Assembly (NCBI GenBank): GCA_948567375.1
Contig: OX419755.1
Span: 52,098,291 to 52,162,290 of the forward strand
DNA from: Lunularia cruciata
Lineage: Eukaryota; Streptophyta; Marchantiopsida; Lunulariales; Lunulariaceae
Reading direction: 5' to 3'
DNA: 64,000 nucleotides
Shown piece after piece: positions 33,154-46,338 of the stretch. The notes beneath the pieces are model-generated. The model worked only from the letters and a program-made list of their open reading frames with translations, did no database searches and was not told the DNA's origin. The position numbers and the translations under genes are program-made. Every line of letters starts with the position of its first letter. Within the stretch, counting starts at the first letter, position 1.

Positions 33154-36050
33154 TCTTGCACCCAATTTCCCCATGACTTCACTTCTTTGACGTAATCAGA
33201 TTGTTTACCACTCTCAAGTCAACTCAACTCAGATTAGTACTTGATCTATCACTCTATAAATTGCCAACAATTGGGCACTGATTACAGTCAAGCCACACCT
33301 ACTCAAGCATAGAGGATTCAGGTGATGCTCGTCGGCCTCTATCCACCATAGCCAAGAACTAGACGGCTCAACATCAGAGAAGTGAGCTCTCTGGAGCTGC
33401 ACTTTGAAAGTATACCCCATGGACTCTAGCTAGGTCTGAACCCTAACGGTCTCACTGACGGCACACTCGACGGTGCAAAGTGATGGTAGGCCCCACGGTG
33501 AAGTCAGTACCCCAAACACGAAATCTAATTGTCGGAAAGTAGTCTCTGAGAAACTGCTAAAATAACTTTAACTGCTATCACTACAACTCTAGTGTTTGAG
33601 CAATCTAGATGCGACACTACAAATGGCGTGACATGGGGTTGAGAAAACCTACAAGTATGTTAAAGGCTAACCATGTATTCATCGCCACTTCTTGTCTCTC
33701 TTCTCTATTTCAGCTAGCTTGAACAAGGAACTCTTGAATTTCATCTACTTTTTTTTCCTCTTCTCAAGCTGATTGATTTCCTTCCTCCCACATATCTTTC
33801 TATTAATAGAAAATTATGTAAAATAATACAAGTATTGATCTACATCAATAGATATCTATTCTACTCAGGTTTATTTTTCAATTGTACCCTTAGCTCTCAT
33901 AACAAATACCACTGCTCTTTAAAATTCCTATACAATGCTCATTGACTACCTAGTTCTTGCTAAACATTTCTTGAAATCTACTCTATTTAGGGTGCACTGC
34001 ATTTTAAATGATAGTACTAGGTCGCTCATGGGGGTAAAATCCAAATCACCTAACAAGTATTATTGATGTCAATTGATTTGTTTGCTCCTTGATGGTTCAA
34101 ATCTTTCAGTCAAAGAGGAGATCTTTTAAGACAAGTCATATCATGACAAGAACCGTGCATCCTTGCATACAAATACAGACATGAACTCAACCAAACAAAA
34201 GTATATAAAAGTTGAAATCATAGTTGTTCAACCAATTAAAATATAGTAGAAATTTTGTAGCTATGAAACAACAACTTACCGCCTAAGAAATGTATAATCC
34301 ATCTCATATCATCAGATACAACTTGTCCATTGATAGAATAAGACACCTTCCTACTAAAGTAAGTTTCTCCATTGATATTAGGTCATTGTGCTAATAGAAA
34401 TAATGTCCTATTGATTAGTCACACACATCCTAGAATCCTTTCATGGTAAATATTTTTGAAATTCTCTATCCCTCTCTCTACTCTACATCCAGCCAAATCA
34501 CCTCGTTGACCATGTTAGATAAAATTGCTACGATAACGCTCTTTGTCAAATTTGTAGTGGATCTTGAATTGATACCTCACAAGTTCATTTCCCTTGCAAT
34601 ACATGTTCCATTCCCATTATGACCAAATCTGTCCAATGCTATTGCAAGTTGAATTAAAATAAGAATCCATTTCCTCCCCATTTCACTCTCCCAAAACACC
34701 TCATGATCTTAGATGAGTTCCAATAGTGTATAAAATGAATATACATCCATCTTCATCAAATTTTTAAATTGTCATGGTTCTAGATTATGAACAATTAGGA
34801 GACAAACTTGCTATTCCTATTCTTGTACACCATGTGCTGTCTGTCTAACAAATGCCTCAAAGAGTATGCAAAGTCCCACAACTTTAATAAGCATTTTCCA
34901 ACACTCTCAATTGGATTGTCTAAGTCCCATTCTTGTTCATATAGGTTCTCAAGCACTTCCCATAATCCATCACTGCCAATATCTAACTCCATGTTAAACT
35001 CACCTTGCCATTCCTATTCCATGTATAGTTCATCTTGCCACTCCACCACTTGCAAGCGCATTTGTCTCTTTATTTTATTTGTCAACTGTTGCTGATTGCT
35101 AGTGCGAGGCTTATTGATAATCAAATGGACAATTCACATAGTATCTATTTGATAATAGATATGGATATCTTTGCTAGGTCAGCGGAGGTTACTCTCACAT
35201 GATAGACTTCCACTCTCCATTTATCTTCTCTCTTTCACCCTCCCTAATCTGTGCAAAAAATAGAACCAAGGCTCTCACTCAATTTCCCTCCAAATACTCA
35301 AGGTCATGCAAAAATTCAACCAAGGCTCTTACTCGAGTTCTGGAAGATACCCAGGTTCTTGTGTAGACAATCAATCCATTCCACTTCCTCTCTTGCAACT
35401 TTCTCTATGTTCAAATCTTATTCTCATTACTTGTCTTAAATTTCTCTCTCTGTTGGAATATGAATACTTCTTCTTTCTAATTTCTCTATTTGGTTATTTT
35501 CAATAGAATTTGTAGCCAAGCAACATTCGGCGAGAGCGTGCCTACTCTACTACTCAAACTCAACTATTCTTGTTCAAAGCCCCAAACTCTCATGCCAACA
35601 CTCTTGGTGAAACTAAATTACTCCGCAGTACTTGACAAAGCTTAACCCACTACACTCTCTACCAAGCTCGAACTCATGTTTTCAAATTTTACAAGTTGCA
35701 AAGTGACCACTCTCGTCCAAGTCACTCATGTGTTTTGTGAAAGCGATAGGTTTATGGGTTCTTAGATTCCCGCTAAACTTTATTCAATTTCAAATTTTAA
35801 TTTCTTATTCAAATTCATAATGACATGATTACCGAGTATTTAATACTTACCGGAATATAGACAAGCACCCATATTACCGTAAACTTCCAATGGGGACATT
35901 CCCAATTACCGGAAAATTTTAGGGGAACGGGAAACCTTCTGAAGAAATTTCAGCTACCCCATTTTTTCCACGGTAGACTTCTCACTAACCCTCGGTAAAT
36001 TTAATTTACGGGGTATTTACAGGAGGGCGAAAACCCCTACTGTACCGATT
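33154..36050. other. Intergenic DNA without a recognised gene
   Basis: Mostly AT-rich and pyrimidine-rich sequence. A 65-codon minus-strand frame at 34795-34992 (a W-E-V-L-E-N-L-Y-E-Q run) could be a transposon fragment but shows no signature. About 35850-36010 has recurring ACCGG/TACCGT motifs. Confidence 0.35.
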
Positions 36051-37312
36051 TTGAACTGCACCTCATAAAACTTTGATGACGTAAACTTTATAGGTGGCTT
36101 TGATCGTTCAGCCAGATGGTGTCCCCTCCGTGATCGGATTGGGAATTAGCTCCATGTTATTTTTGTTTGTCTCTCCCTTGTACGGCTCGATGGGGTCTTC
36201 CCATCCTTCGTTTTTCCTACGCGGTCGCCTCATTCATCCGTGATCGAAGCTTGTTGCGAAGTCCCTACGTCTCGACATGGTTGATAGATGCCCAGTTCTT
36301 AATATTCGCCGCAGTTGCCACAGTTGCAGTGAGACCAGTACAGTAACCCTTACGGTTGTGAGTGAAGGGTGAGGTGTGTATACCTCATGCAATAAAGTGC
36401 GATTGATGTCTCTTTGGCTTGTAGTCGCACCTCATTCATAAAGTCAATACTGTTTCATTCATAAGTCAATACTGTGAAGAATTCTGAACCCGGCTTCTAT
36501 CTAACCTAACTACACGAACTACTGTGACTATTGTCTCCTTTTCCGCCAATGATCGCCGTGCTGGATTTCTCTTCGTCGACTGCATCGCAGTACCAAGTGT
36601 GCTTCCAGCTTCAGACTGACACGTGGACGCCCCGTTATGGCCGCGACTTGTTAAGAATGCGAACCTTAACATCATTCGCGAAGGGAGATCGTCCGTGGGA
36701 GTAGCGGTCGTTTTGACTCTTTCGTTGGTTTTCTTGATTTGGAGGAGCATTATTGGAAACAGTCAACGGCAGGCCGTTGACCGTTTACGAGGTCCCTTAA
36801 CGGAGTGGCTGTGTTACATTGGCGAAGTCTCTAGTCAGTTTGGTTCCGAAATAGGGCATCTCGGGGCGGACGAGAGGCAGGGATGGACGGAGCTTACGGG
36901 GAGTGGATGTTCCAATAGACAAGAATTGAAGAAACTCAAGAGCATAACATCCAGATCGCAGACTACAAGGTAGTCGAAAACCAGCAGGGAAGGAAAGGGA
37001 GGGCGGACCCTTCCAATGTGGTCCTGTCCAATTTTGGTTTTGCTTGCCTCAATTATTCGGAGGAAGAATTTAGTGTGAAGCCGATTTAACCAATAGCAGG
37101 AGGACAGATTATTGAGTATGTTCCGATCTGGTGGAGACGGCAGAGGAGTGGAAGTGATGGTGGTGGTGTCAATTTTGTAGACATAGAAGCAGGGGAGGAG
37201 GAATTGACAAAGACATGAGCGGGCATATTTTGGCAGACGATGCAAGACATATATCGCGATGAAGGGATTGGAGGAGCGGAATTGACGGAGAGAAGCAGAG
37301 TGAAGGGGAGGA
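36051..37312 (+). promoter_or_regulatory. Promoter/5' UTR region of the phospholipase A I gene
   Basis: Base composition becomes more balanced here. A G-box CACGTG lies at 36620-36625 in the context TGACACGTGGAC. A 21-bp direct repeat (CATTCATAAAGTCAATACTG / CATTCATAAGTCAATACTG) lies at about 36433-36475. The last ~150 bp before the ATG are purine-rich. The TATA box and transcription start cannot be fixed. Confidence 0.35.
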
Positions 37313-40300
37313 ATGTCTTGGACCTTGGGAAGTTGGAAGAGGCAGGCGGATACGTTCCATTTGATTCTTGGATACGGTGATCAAGAGGATGGTGGCGTAA
37401 ACGATCTTCCTCTCCGGTTTATGAATGGAGTGGAGGCCCTGGATCTCAAATTTCCCCTGGGAGGCCCCTCCGATCTCATTTCCGCCTGTAAATATAAAAT
37501 TCAGCTTGACTGGTCTGCAGGGGATGATGAAGATCAGGTCGCGCTTAAGCTCCAGTCTCAACTCATGGTTACTTTACCCTCTCCTCATGACGAAGTTGCT
37601 GTGCAAATTGCACCTGCTAAGAAATCCGAAGAAACGAATGAAACGGAGACCGAAGAAGCAGAGTCTCAGTTGGAACCGGAAGTTGATGGTGATGAGACCG
37701 AATTACGGGTGAGCTTTAGTGTTTATAAGACAAGGGAGCACCTGAAACTGGTGTCGCTGTCGAGGACAGTAGGCTCTGGACCTTCAGTGGATGGTTTGGG
37801 TGTGCTCAACAGAATACTCGACAAATTTGCCAACCCAAGCGCTCTAGTGGAGGCAACCGGGCATATCGAGCATTGGCGTGCTCTGTCCGTGCTCAATCTC
37901 TCCAATTGCTCATTAACTGTGTGTACTACAAACTCTGACTGTTGCAGTTTTACGAATTTTAGGAGGAATTCACATAAATTGCTTGTGGAATCTGACTTAA
38001 CATCGCGGTTGAGGAATTGCCTGTGGTTCACACTTAATTATCCAATTGACTGATAGTAGATGTTGGTTGTTTTACTTTACTTCCTTTTTGTACGTTTACG
38101 TTCCTGATATGGTAATGCTGAATTGGTAGGATCACTGGGTGAATCTCTTTCCAGTCTTTGCGGATTACCACAAATAGATCAAGTACTGTAGGATAAAAAA
38201 CCTACATTCAGCTCGTAGGTTTCATTGTCCAATTTCATTTGAGCGAAACTGAGGTTGGATGGTGTTTTGTGACCTGTGTGTTGGGCCGTAGTGTCTCCCG
38301 ATCGAACTAGCACGTTTACCCATGCTTCAAAGGCTTTATCTTGACAACAATAAGATCACAGTTCTGCCCCCAGAATTGGGCCAATTGACTCAACTGAAAG
38401 TGCTCAGGGCTGATCACAATCAGCTTATATCCGTTCCAGGTTTGTTTCTGCTCCGACAGATCGAACTGTTGAATTTAGTGTGTTAAGTTGCTCTTGGAAG
38501 GAAAGTTGGTGTATGTTCAGCTTGTATCCGTCCGTCCCAGGGTTGTTTCTGGTCCGAGAGATCGACGTGTTGAAATATAGTGTGTTAAGTTGATTTTGGA
38601 AGGAAAGTTGGTATATGTTCAACCTGATACCGTCACGCGCAGATTCTCTTTCACGTAACTTATTTCTACAAGTACCTCTAGTTTTTCCACTCTTTCTTCA
38701 CTTGATTTGATTTTCTGTAGTCAACCTCATAGTTGTCATTCCACATCTCCCGATTCGCGAGGAAAATGTTAATTGTGGTTTCTATGCTCATCTTGCAGTT
38801 GAACTCCGTCAATGTCTTGGCCTGGTTGAACTATCACTTGAATACAATAAACTTGTTCGGCCCCTGCTGGACTTCAGGTGGAGATCGCTGATCCAGATCT
38901 ACAAAGTGAAATGCAGTAGAGAAGCATGCTCTTCATTTCAGCCCATGTTGGGGAAGCATCTTCCAGGAAACTGCACTGAGGCTCTGAATGTCTAAAAGCT
39001 ATGCCTGAGAACCTTGATCTTTCTTCCAATTTCTAAAAAGCCGTGATGGTCTCTGAGCCGAATAGTGACTCCAGCCTGAATTGACCGTTGCATTTGCTTC
39101 TGAGCAGGTCCATGTCGGAACTGCAGGTCTTGAGACTATTTGGCAACCCCTTGGAGTTTCTCCCTGAAATCCTTCCTTGTACAAAATTGCGGCATTTGTC
39201 ACTAGCGAATGTTCGCATTGAGGCCGATGAAAGTCTAACAAATATCAACGTTGAAGTTGAGGTAACTTATAGAGCACTTGGCCACTTTGAAGATAGACAA
39301 ATTTATACATCTATTTATCATTAATGATTGGGTTTTTCGATTCTACCTCGTCGAAATCTGGCCATCATATACTTGTCAGTACTCTTGTGATTATACAGAA
39401 GCACGGCTTGTTTCCCACACAGTTCTTCTTTCATTCGGAGGAGTCAGATAGATAAATTTGTATATCATCAGATAAGATATTGCAAGGAGAATCTAAAAGA
39501 AAATTATGCCCTCACCTGTTTCGCAGGGAGTCGAAAGTACATCTTATTTCGCCGCTTCCAAACATAAACTTAGTGCATTTTTCTCTCTCATATTCCGGTT
39601 CTCTTCATGTCAACATCCTCTCTTGGCATCTGCACTAGCGAAAATTACGCAAGACAATAGCAATCGAGCAGCAATTGGCAAGGATGAGAGTGCTGTGCGC
39701 CAACTATTAAGCATGATTCTTAGTGATAATCGCCATGTGGTACGTAAACGCTTCATATTTTGGTCTTGGTTCCTCTTATCACTAGTGGATAAACATGAAA
39801 CAATGCTTCATGCCTGTGCGATCAGGAGGATCTATGACGTTTTTCCACGTTTTGTAGGTTCTCCCTACAGGGCAGAGTCGCAGACTAAACTAAGAAGTGT
39901 ATTTGAAATCCTTTAATTTGCTCTTCTGGGTACACCTCGACTTGACAGTTGTTATTATGCACCATTACTACCACTGCCCGGCACTCTTGAGCAGAACAGA
40001 AACTGGGTACGAGGGGTACTGCCATTCGTTCAGCTACTGGGGGACTTCGCGGGCACTAATGCGTTCGTGCTTCGAGTAGGCTTAACCTGACAGTTATGGA
40101 ATGCCCGTTCGTAGGACGGGCATGGATTCCCCCTTCTACGAACGGCTTCTGCTCTCGTTGCTTATGTATCACTACCACTGCAATAGCTTCAATCCTCTGC
40201 TTATATTAGACTACTCGTGTTTTACGTGTAGATTGACCCATGAGAAAGACTGAACAATGATGAGACTTAATCGTCTGTTTCTTTTCCGTTTGGGTTTTAG

Positions 40301-43300
40301 ACTGGGTTAGGGTTTAGTTGGTTGACCCGTCCCTAAACTTGTTCGTCGCAGGTTGAGCAGGCATGTATTGCTCTCTCAGCGCTGGCCGTAGATACAACCC
40401 TTGTGCTACGATTGATGAGGGCTGATGTTGTACAAGCGATTGAATTTGTTTTGAGGTCTACGTCTACGGAGCTCCTTATCTCAGTTCTGAAAGTAGTTGT
40501 AAATATCGCTTTTACTTCCGATGCCGTGGCTGCCAAAGTGCTTACCAAAGACATCTTCAAACGGCTGAAAGCACTATGTTCTCACAAAAATGCTGAGGTT
40601 TGTTTTATCCACTTTTAAGCTCATTAGTTGTTTAATCTGCTTCAAGAATATATTAGCACCAAAGCAATTTTACTCACAGCATTGCAACTGCTCCCGGGAT
40701 TGCATGTTGACAAGCTGTTATTTATCAATATTAGTAGCTTTCCTAATCTGCCATAGAGACGGTCAGAAATACAACTGTAAAAAATATCTCCAGTCCACGT
40801 CTTTGAGCACGTGGACTGGAGATTTGTTCTGTATACCAAGAGCCATAAATTAAAGTTTCCTGCTTTTGGAGGACTGAATAACAACCTCCTAAGCTAGCAT
40901 TGTTTCCTACACTCATACAAAGGTTACATATGTCATTTGTTTTATGTGCATGAGCAGGTGCAGCGACAGGCTTTATTAGCAATTGGAAATTTAGCGTTCA
41001 GTTGGGAAAACAGACGCACACTGATAGCTTCTGAGAGCTTAAGGGAGATGCTTCTTCGCCTATGTGGTGGACCAGATACTCGTGTTTGTAAAGCAGCAGC
41101 ACGAGCTCTAGCTATTCTCGGTATGGTTTGTTCTTGTTGGCTTGCTGTCCACATGATTCTTGCTATCTTCTTTGGTTTGGTATCTGCTTACAGATGTATA
41201 TTAGATTGCAGGTGAGAATGAATACTTGCGAAGAGCTGTGAAAGGAAAACCAGTGGCGAAGCGCGGATTGCGCATTTTGTCAATGGATGGAGGCGGAATG
41301 AGAGGATTAGCAACTGTAGAAATACTGAGGAAATTCGAGAAATACTCAGGGAAACACATTCATGAAATGTTTGACCTCATATGTGGCACGTCCACTGGTG
41401 GGATGCTTGCTGTGGCTTTGGGCATCAAGCAGCTTTCTCTTGATCAATGTGAAGAGATATACAAGGAACTAGGTAAATAATTAGACTGCTCAAGCAATTC
41501 GCTTTCTGCCATTCTAAACCTATACTGATAGTTCTAATGCTATTAAGTGCATTGGGTTAGTAGAGTTCAAGTTGGTGTGTACCAATACACAGGCTTATGT
41601 GAGGTATGCGCAGGTAAAGTTGTGTTTGCCGAGCCTCCTCCCAAGGAGAACGAAGCAGCTACGTGGAGAGAGAAAATAGATCAGCTATACAAGAGTTCTT
41701 CTCAGAGCTTTCGTGTTGTCGTACACGGATCCAAGGTGCGCTCTGTTTCTAATGTTATATTTGTAATATATTAGTACAATACGGCTGTCCAGATTGATAG
41801 AATATGGACTAACCATGCTAAGACCAGGCATAGTTCATATCTATGATCCTATTTGATGACTGTATTACCTGGTTTTAGAGTGTTGATTTTTGTGCTTTCA
41901 GATGTTTATTCAAGATGGTCAATGATGTGAACTGATTCGCCTGCGGGAAAGCATGCCATGTAGCTAACTGGCTGTTACTAAGTGATCCTGTAAATGATGA
42001 TCACACAGCACAATGCGGAAGAATTTGAGCGATTGCTGAAGGAAATGTGCGCCGATGAGGATGGAGACTTGCTCATAGAATCAGCCGTGAGGAAAGAAGT
42101 CCCCAAAGTTTTTGCCGTTTCGACACTTGTCAGTGTCGTGCCAGCTCAGCCATTCATCTTTCGAAATTATCAGGTACCTAATATCTGGCATATTGTCCAG
42201 ACTTTCTTCTGGTATCGTCGAATTATATCCTTGTCGCTCTGGCCTAACTGCTATTTTGCCAACTTAGACGGATAATTATTGCTGAGTCCTTGAATGTTTA
42301 TTTCAGTTATGACAAACACTATTCTGAAACCAGCTCTTCTCGTCAAATTGATGAATTTAGAGTGAAAATCCTGACATTATATGATGCGATTATGTTTTGT
42401 CAACCAAAAGTTAACGTTTTGGGATTTTATGTAGCTGGTTTGATGTGCTTATTGAACCAACGTAGTCCGATTACTTCTCCTACTTAGTCAGGTGTGATTT
42501 GCTTTATTCACAGTATCCTCCTGGAACACCAGAAGTAGCTCCTTGGACAACAGACGGACCAGCAGTGTCTGTGGCTGGCAGTCCTGCTACTGCTGCGCCC
42601 ATGACTACTCCAATAGGGCCCAAGAGGAGTGCCTTCATAGGGAGCTGCAAGCATCATGTTTGGGAGGCAATCAGAGCATCCTCAGCAGCTCCGTATTATC
42701 TCGACGATTACTCCAGTGGTAGGTAGATAGATAGAATGACTCACTTAAATTCATGTCTTCTTTTCTAGGGAATTTTAGGTTGTCGGAGTATGGGGATTAT
42801 GTTTCGATGTACAGTCCACAATTTCACTACCACTTGATTTTCCTATCGTTTGTGAAATCTCGCTAGATTCGGAGTCATGAAACGAGTAGCCCCCAGCTCG
42901 TCTGCAAGTTATTGCTTATGAGACAATGCACTGCACATTCCGGTAGCACTGGAGTGCGAAAGAATTACGCAGGACAGTTCACCACGCCATGAAGTCTGGG
43001 CAAAGAAGAAGTCAGATTCTCGAGTTCCTTTTATATACAAGCTCTTGTTCAGTGACTGTTTTTTCTAATAGAGAGATATTTGATTGCATTTGGTGATTTA
43101 TTGAACCTTCTTCTTTCTCTGCAGAGACAAACCGATGGCAAGACGGAGCAATCGTTGCAAATAATCCAACGATTATTGCTCTTCGTGAGGCTCAGCTTTT
43201 GTGGCCAGATGCTCCAATTGGTTGCCTTGTTTCTTTGGGCTGTGGGAATGTTCCCAACAAGGTCTGATGTTTTGATAATGAGAAGTCCCATTACATCAAT

Positions 43301-46300
43301 TAGATTCTAAACTTGCTCCTGCGTTGTCGGCCATTGAGGAATAAGACTCAACAAATGAGTAGTTTCGGAGCTCGTTGCTTGCACTATATTTGAGCTGGTG
43401 GCTTGCTGATTCTCGGAATGTTGATGTTAAGACGTTTAAGACTGTCTTCCTGTAAGATAAACGAATCGGAATTGCTGAACAACCGGTTTGTCTTGGCTTC
43501 GAATGATGTAGCCTCGAGGGAAAGGAGGGTGGCGATACCTGGATACTGGCCAAGTTTTGATAGAAAGTGCTTGTTCAGTCGAGCGCGCGGAGGAAGCTTT
43601 AGACGCCCTATTGCCACTAGTAGATGGCATCCGATACTTTCGATTTAATCCAGGTTGGCTTCTTCGTGTACGTTCTGCTTGTATTTGAAATTATATTTCC
43701 CGATCTACTTGAAGAAGGTAGGATCTCCCGAAGAATCCTACCTAGTTTAGTATTCTGAATTCTAGTTTAGTATACTGAATGAAGGTGAAAACTGTTACTG
43801 GGACACATGTCTTGCATCGACTACGATTTCGTGAGAAGATTCGATGCGCCAATATGCTTTGTTCTACTATGAGGCAATCCTGATTTTATAACTAGATCAT
43901 GTCACTGCAGGAGATTTAGTGAATCAAAATTACTCTCATAGCAGGCAATATAAGTTTTGAACATGGGATTTGCTAATCTATGAGCTCTTATTGCTGTAGG
44001 AGACGCTAATGACGCTAGTCCTTTCTGGTTTGTTTTGTCTGAAATAGTTTTGGACATTTTGCAGTTGATGACAGGTGCGGCATGGAACTGGATGAGACAG
44101 ATCCTATCGTCTGGGGTAGACTTGAGGCGGCTACAAGCGATTATCTTCAAGCGAATGATTCGTATATACAGGAAGCCTGCGACACACTTGAACCTCCTTC
44201 TCAGAGCGAGGATACTTGGATTGAGAGACATAAAAATGGTCGTTTGTCAACAACAGGCCGACAAGCCAGAGGTACTATTATCTTGACAAGGCTCATTTTC
44301 GTATCATCCCGGAGGTGCGTTCTCAATGGGTCTGTTCAGTCTCAACAAATTGCAAACTGTAGAACTCATCTGGATTCACAAATTGCTCCTCGTATCAATC
44401 TTCACCTACTGTCTTCTTTGCAGGATTAGACGACGTTACAGCTCTGGGTTGGAGACGAAAAGTTCTTTTAGCTGAAGTTCGTCGCAGTCCTGACCTCCCA
44501 AAACCATTCAGACATACTCGGGCTTTGGAAGCGTACTGTAGTCGCTATAGCATTAAGCTAGAACTTCTGAATACTGTCCCTAATACGTCGGTTGCCGCTG
44601 GCCCCACACCACCATATGTTTCTCCATCCTTCACAGGAAGTTTTCCCACGAGTCCCCTAATGTACAGCCCGGATCCGGCTCTTCTTCTTCAAGGGAAACT
44701 TGACAGTGTTCCACCTCTGAATCTTGATGGTGGTCATGGGCAAAACCCCCATAATAAAACGCCATATTCGCCACCCCTATCCCCGCCGAAGGGCCCTCGA
44801 GAGCTCACCGGACCAATACTGGCACTTCATGATAAACTGCGTACTTCACCTCAGCTTGGCATTGTACATTTGGCTCTTCACAGCGATCCAACAGGCCTAA
44901 TTTTAAGGTTAGTACGTTGCAAGCCCCCTTCTAGAGGGGATTAGTGCTTTGCTTGTATTTGCGCCTTCTACAAGTACACTGCGACGATTTCCTGTCTATT
45001 GGATACCTCAATGATGCCTAGAATATAATCCATCTTCATTAACCTGCAATATAATGTTTCCTCATCTTCATCTTAATCTTCATCTCTTGAAGTACTTAGC
45101 CTTATTCGTGGAAAAGCCGAGAAGTGATAAATTTTGTAAGCTGCCCTTTTTAATTATATCATGAATCATGAAGTTCTCAATACTTTGCAGTTGGAAAAGC
45201 GACATTGTTTCTGTAGCGGAGCCTGGTGAGATGGCAGAAGGATTCTTGCAAAGCGTGAGAGCAAATATGCGCCTTGGCGCTGCACTTAGCAACAAAGTTA
45301 GGAAGAAAAGGGGTTCCCACCTTCCAAAGTTTTCTACATTAAGCGACTTGGTTGCAGCGTGCCCTCGGTTCATGATTGGAGGATCCCTGCATCGGTTCAT
45401 GGGACGCCATACACAGGTGTGCTATTACCTCGCACCTAACTTTCACGAGCCTTTCTTTAAGGAAGTCAGTTGTAGCGAACATGAATGGTACTTGCGATGA
45501 GGAACTTTGTTTGGCCCAAATACTTTATGCTAAACTCGACTGCTTCTTTATCAATTTTTGCAGTTAAGTGAGGAGCTTTTTTGAATCCAAATTTATTCAC
45601 TCATCACTATTGATGGACTGCGAAAATCGTATTTGCTCATGTTCTCAGGTATTGCCTGATGGCCAAGAGGTCGGATCTTATATTTTTCGGAGAACTCTGC
45701 CGGCATTACGTCTTGTACCGGACGATGTGCGATGGATGGTACGTTGGCAATTACATATAGCCTAGTGAGAGTGCTCTTGTACGTTCTCTTCAATGAAGAA
45801 GATAGGGAAGTTGTTTGAAGGCTCTTTGAGGTGTGGTAACGACCAATAATCCTAATCTGCATTCTTTTCCGTGTGGTTCTATCGATAGATTGGAGCATGG
45901 AGGGATAGGATGGTGATTTGCACGGGGAGATATGGCCCACCTGCTGTGCTTGTGAAAGCGTTTCTAGATTCAGGAGCCAAAGCTGTAATAGCACCATCTC
46001 TGGACCCTCCAGAGATGCATCGCATATACAGCGATGGAAAACTTGGCGACAGCGAAGGTATTGATTTTGATGATGGGCGCTTCGTTATTGAGGATGAAGA
46101 TGACGATGACGAGGCAGAGCCTTCAAGCCCCGGTAGTGATTGGGAAGACAGTGACTTCGATAAGTTAGACAGCAATTTCGAAAGCCAGGAGCGGGAAGAG
46201 AAGGACCTGGCGTCATTCGTTGGTACACTATACGATCGTCTCTTCAGAGAAGGTTTGGGTGCCGAGGCTGCTCTTCAACATGCGTTGGAAACTCATGTCA

Positions 46301-46338
46301 AGCTGCAGTATCGATGTCATCTCCCACAGGTGTACTAA
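37313..46338 (+). CDS. PLAI: Phospholipase A I: LRR + armadillo + patatin-like lipase, 18 exons
   Basis: Exons: 37313-37918, 38292-38439, 38799-38877, 39108-39261, 39527-39739, 40352-40597, 40958-41120, 41212-41472, 41614-41735, 42009-42173, 42514-42718, 43125-43261, 43512-43653, 44065-44271, 44424-44907, 45191-45416, 45649-45738 and 45889-46338. All are GT-AG and in phase, giving 1365 aa; Arabidopsis At1g61850 is similar in size and collinear. Order: N-terminal region with DWSAGDDEDQVALKLQSQL; leucine-rich repeats about 195-300; armadillo-type repeats about 340-535; patatin domain about 555-830 with oxyanion loop DGGGMRG (562-568), nucleophile Ser597 in GTSTGG and Asp794 in WQDGAIVANNP; long C-terminal region ending CHLPQVY after an acidic stretch. 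Known members release fatty acids from phospho- and galactolipids and affect jasmonate levels. Catalytic residues are intact. The exon 2 donor lies in a tandem duplication; intron 5 holds a repeat related to the ALG11 intron. Confidence 0.95.
38421..38619 (+). repeat. About 100-bp tandem duplication covering the exon 2 splice donor
   Basis: CAGCTTATATCCGTTCCAGG ... GGTGTATGTT (38421-38517) is repeated with changes at 38519-38619 (CAGCTTGTATCCGTCCG ...). The unit holds the last 19 bases of exon 2, the donor and about 80 bp of intron. A third start (CAACCTGATACCGTC) follows at 38619. Confidence 0.9.
39960..40165 (+). repeat. Relative of the ALG11 intron repeat, in phospholipase intron 5
   Basis: Contains GAGCAGAACAGAAACTGGG, ACGAGGGGTACTGCC, TTCAGCTACT and a terminal block ending CTACGAACGGCTTCTGCTCTC. 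The middle of the module is missing. Same orientation as the gene, as in ALG11. An 8-nt hairpin (40101-40108/40116-40123) sits at the terminal block. Confidence 0.75.
40786..40823. repeat. Hairpin, 15-nt arms, 8-nt loop, in intron 6
   Basis: ATCTCCAGTCCACGT at 40786-40800 and its exact reverse complement at 40809-40823. Confidence 0.95.

Noticed and set aside
36623-36973. 116-codon plus-strand frame with a hydrophobic segment upstream of the phospholipase gene
   Set aside because: It has no ATG, no homologue I recognise, and lies in the probable promoter/5' UTR; an overlapping minus-strand frame of 136 codons is equally unsupported.
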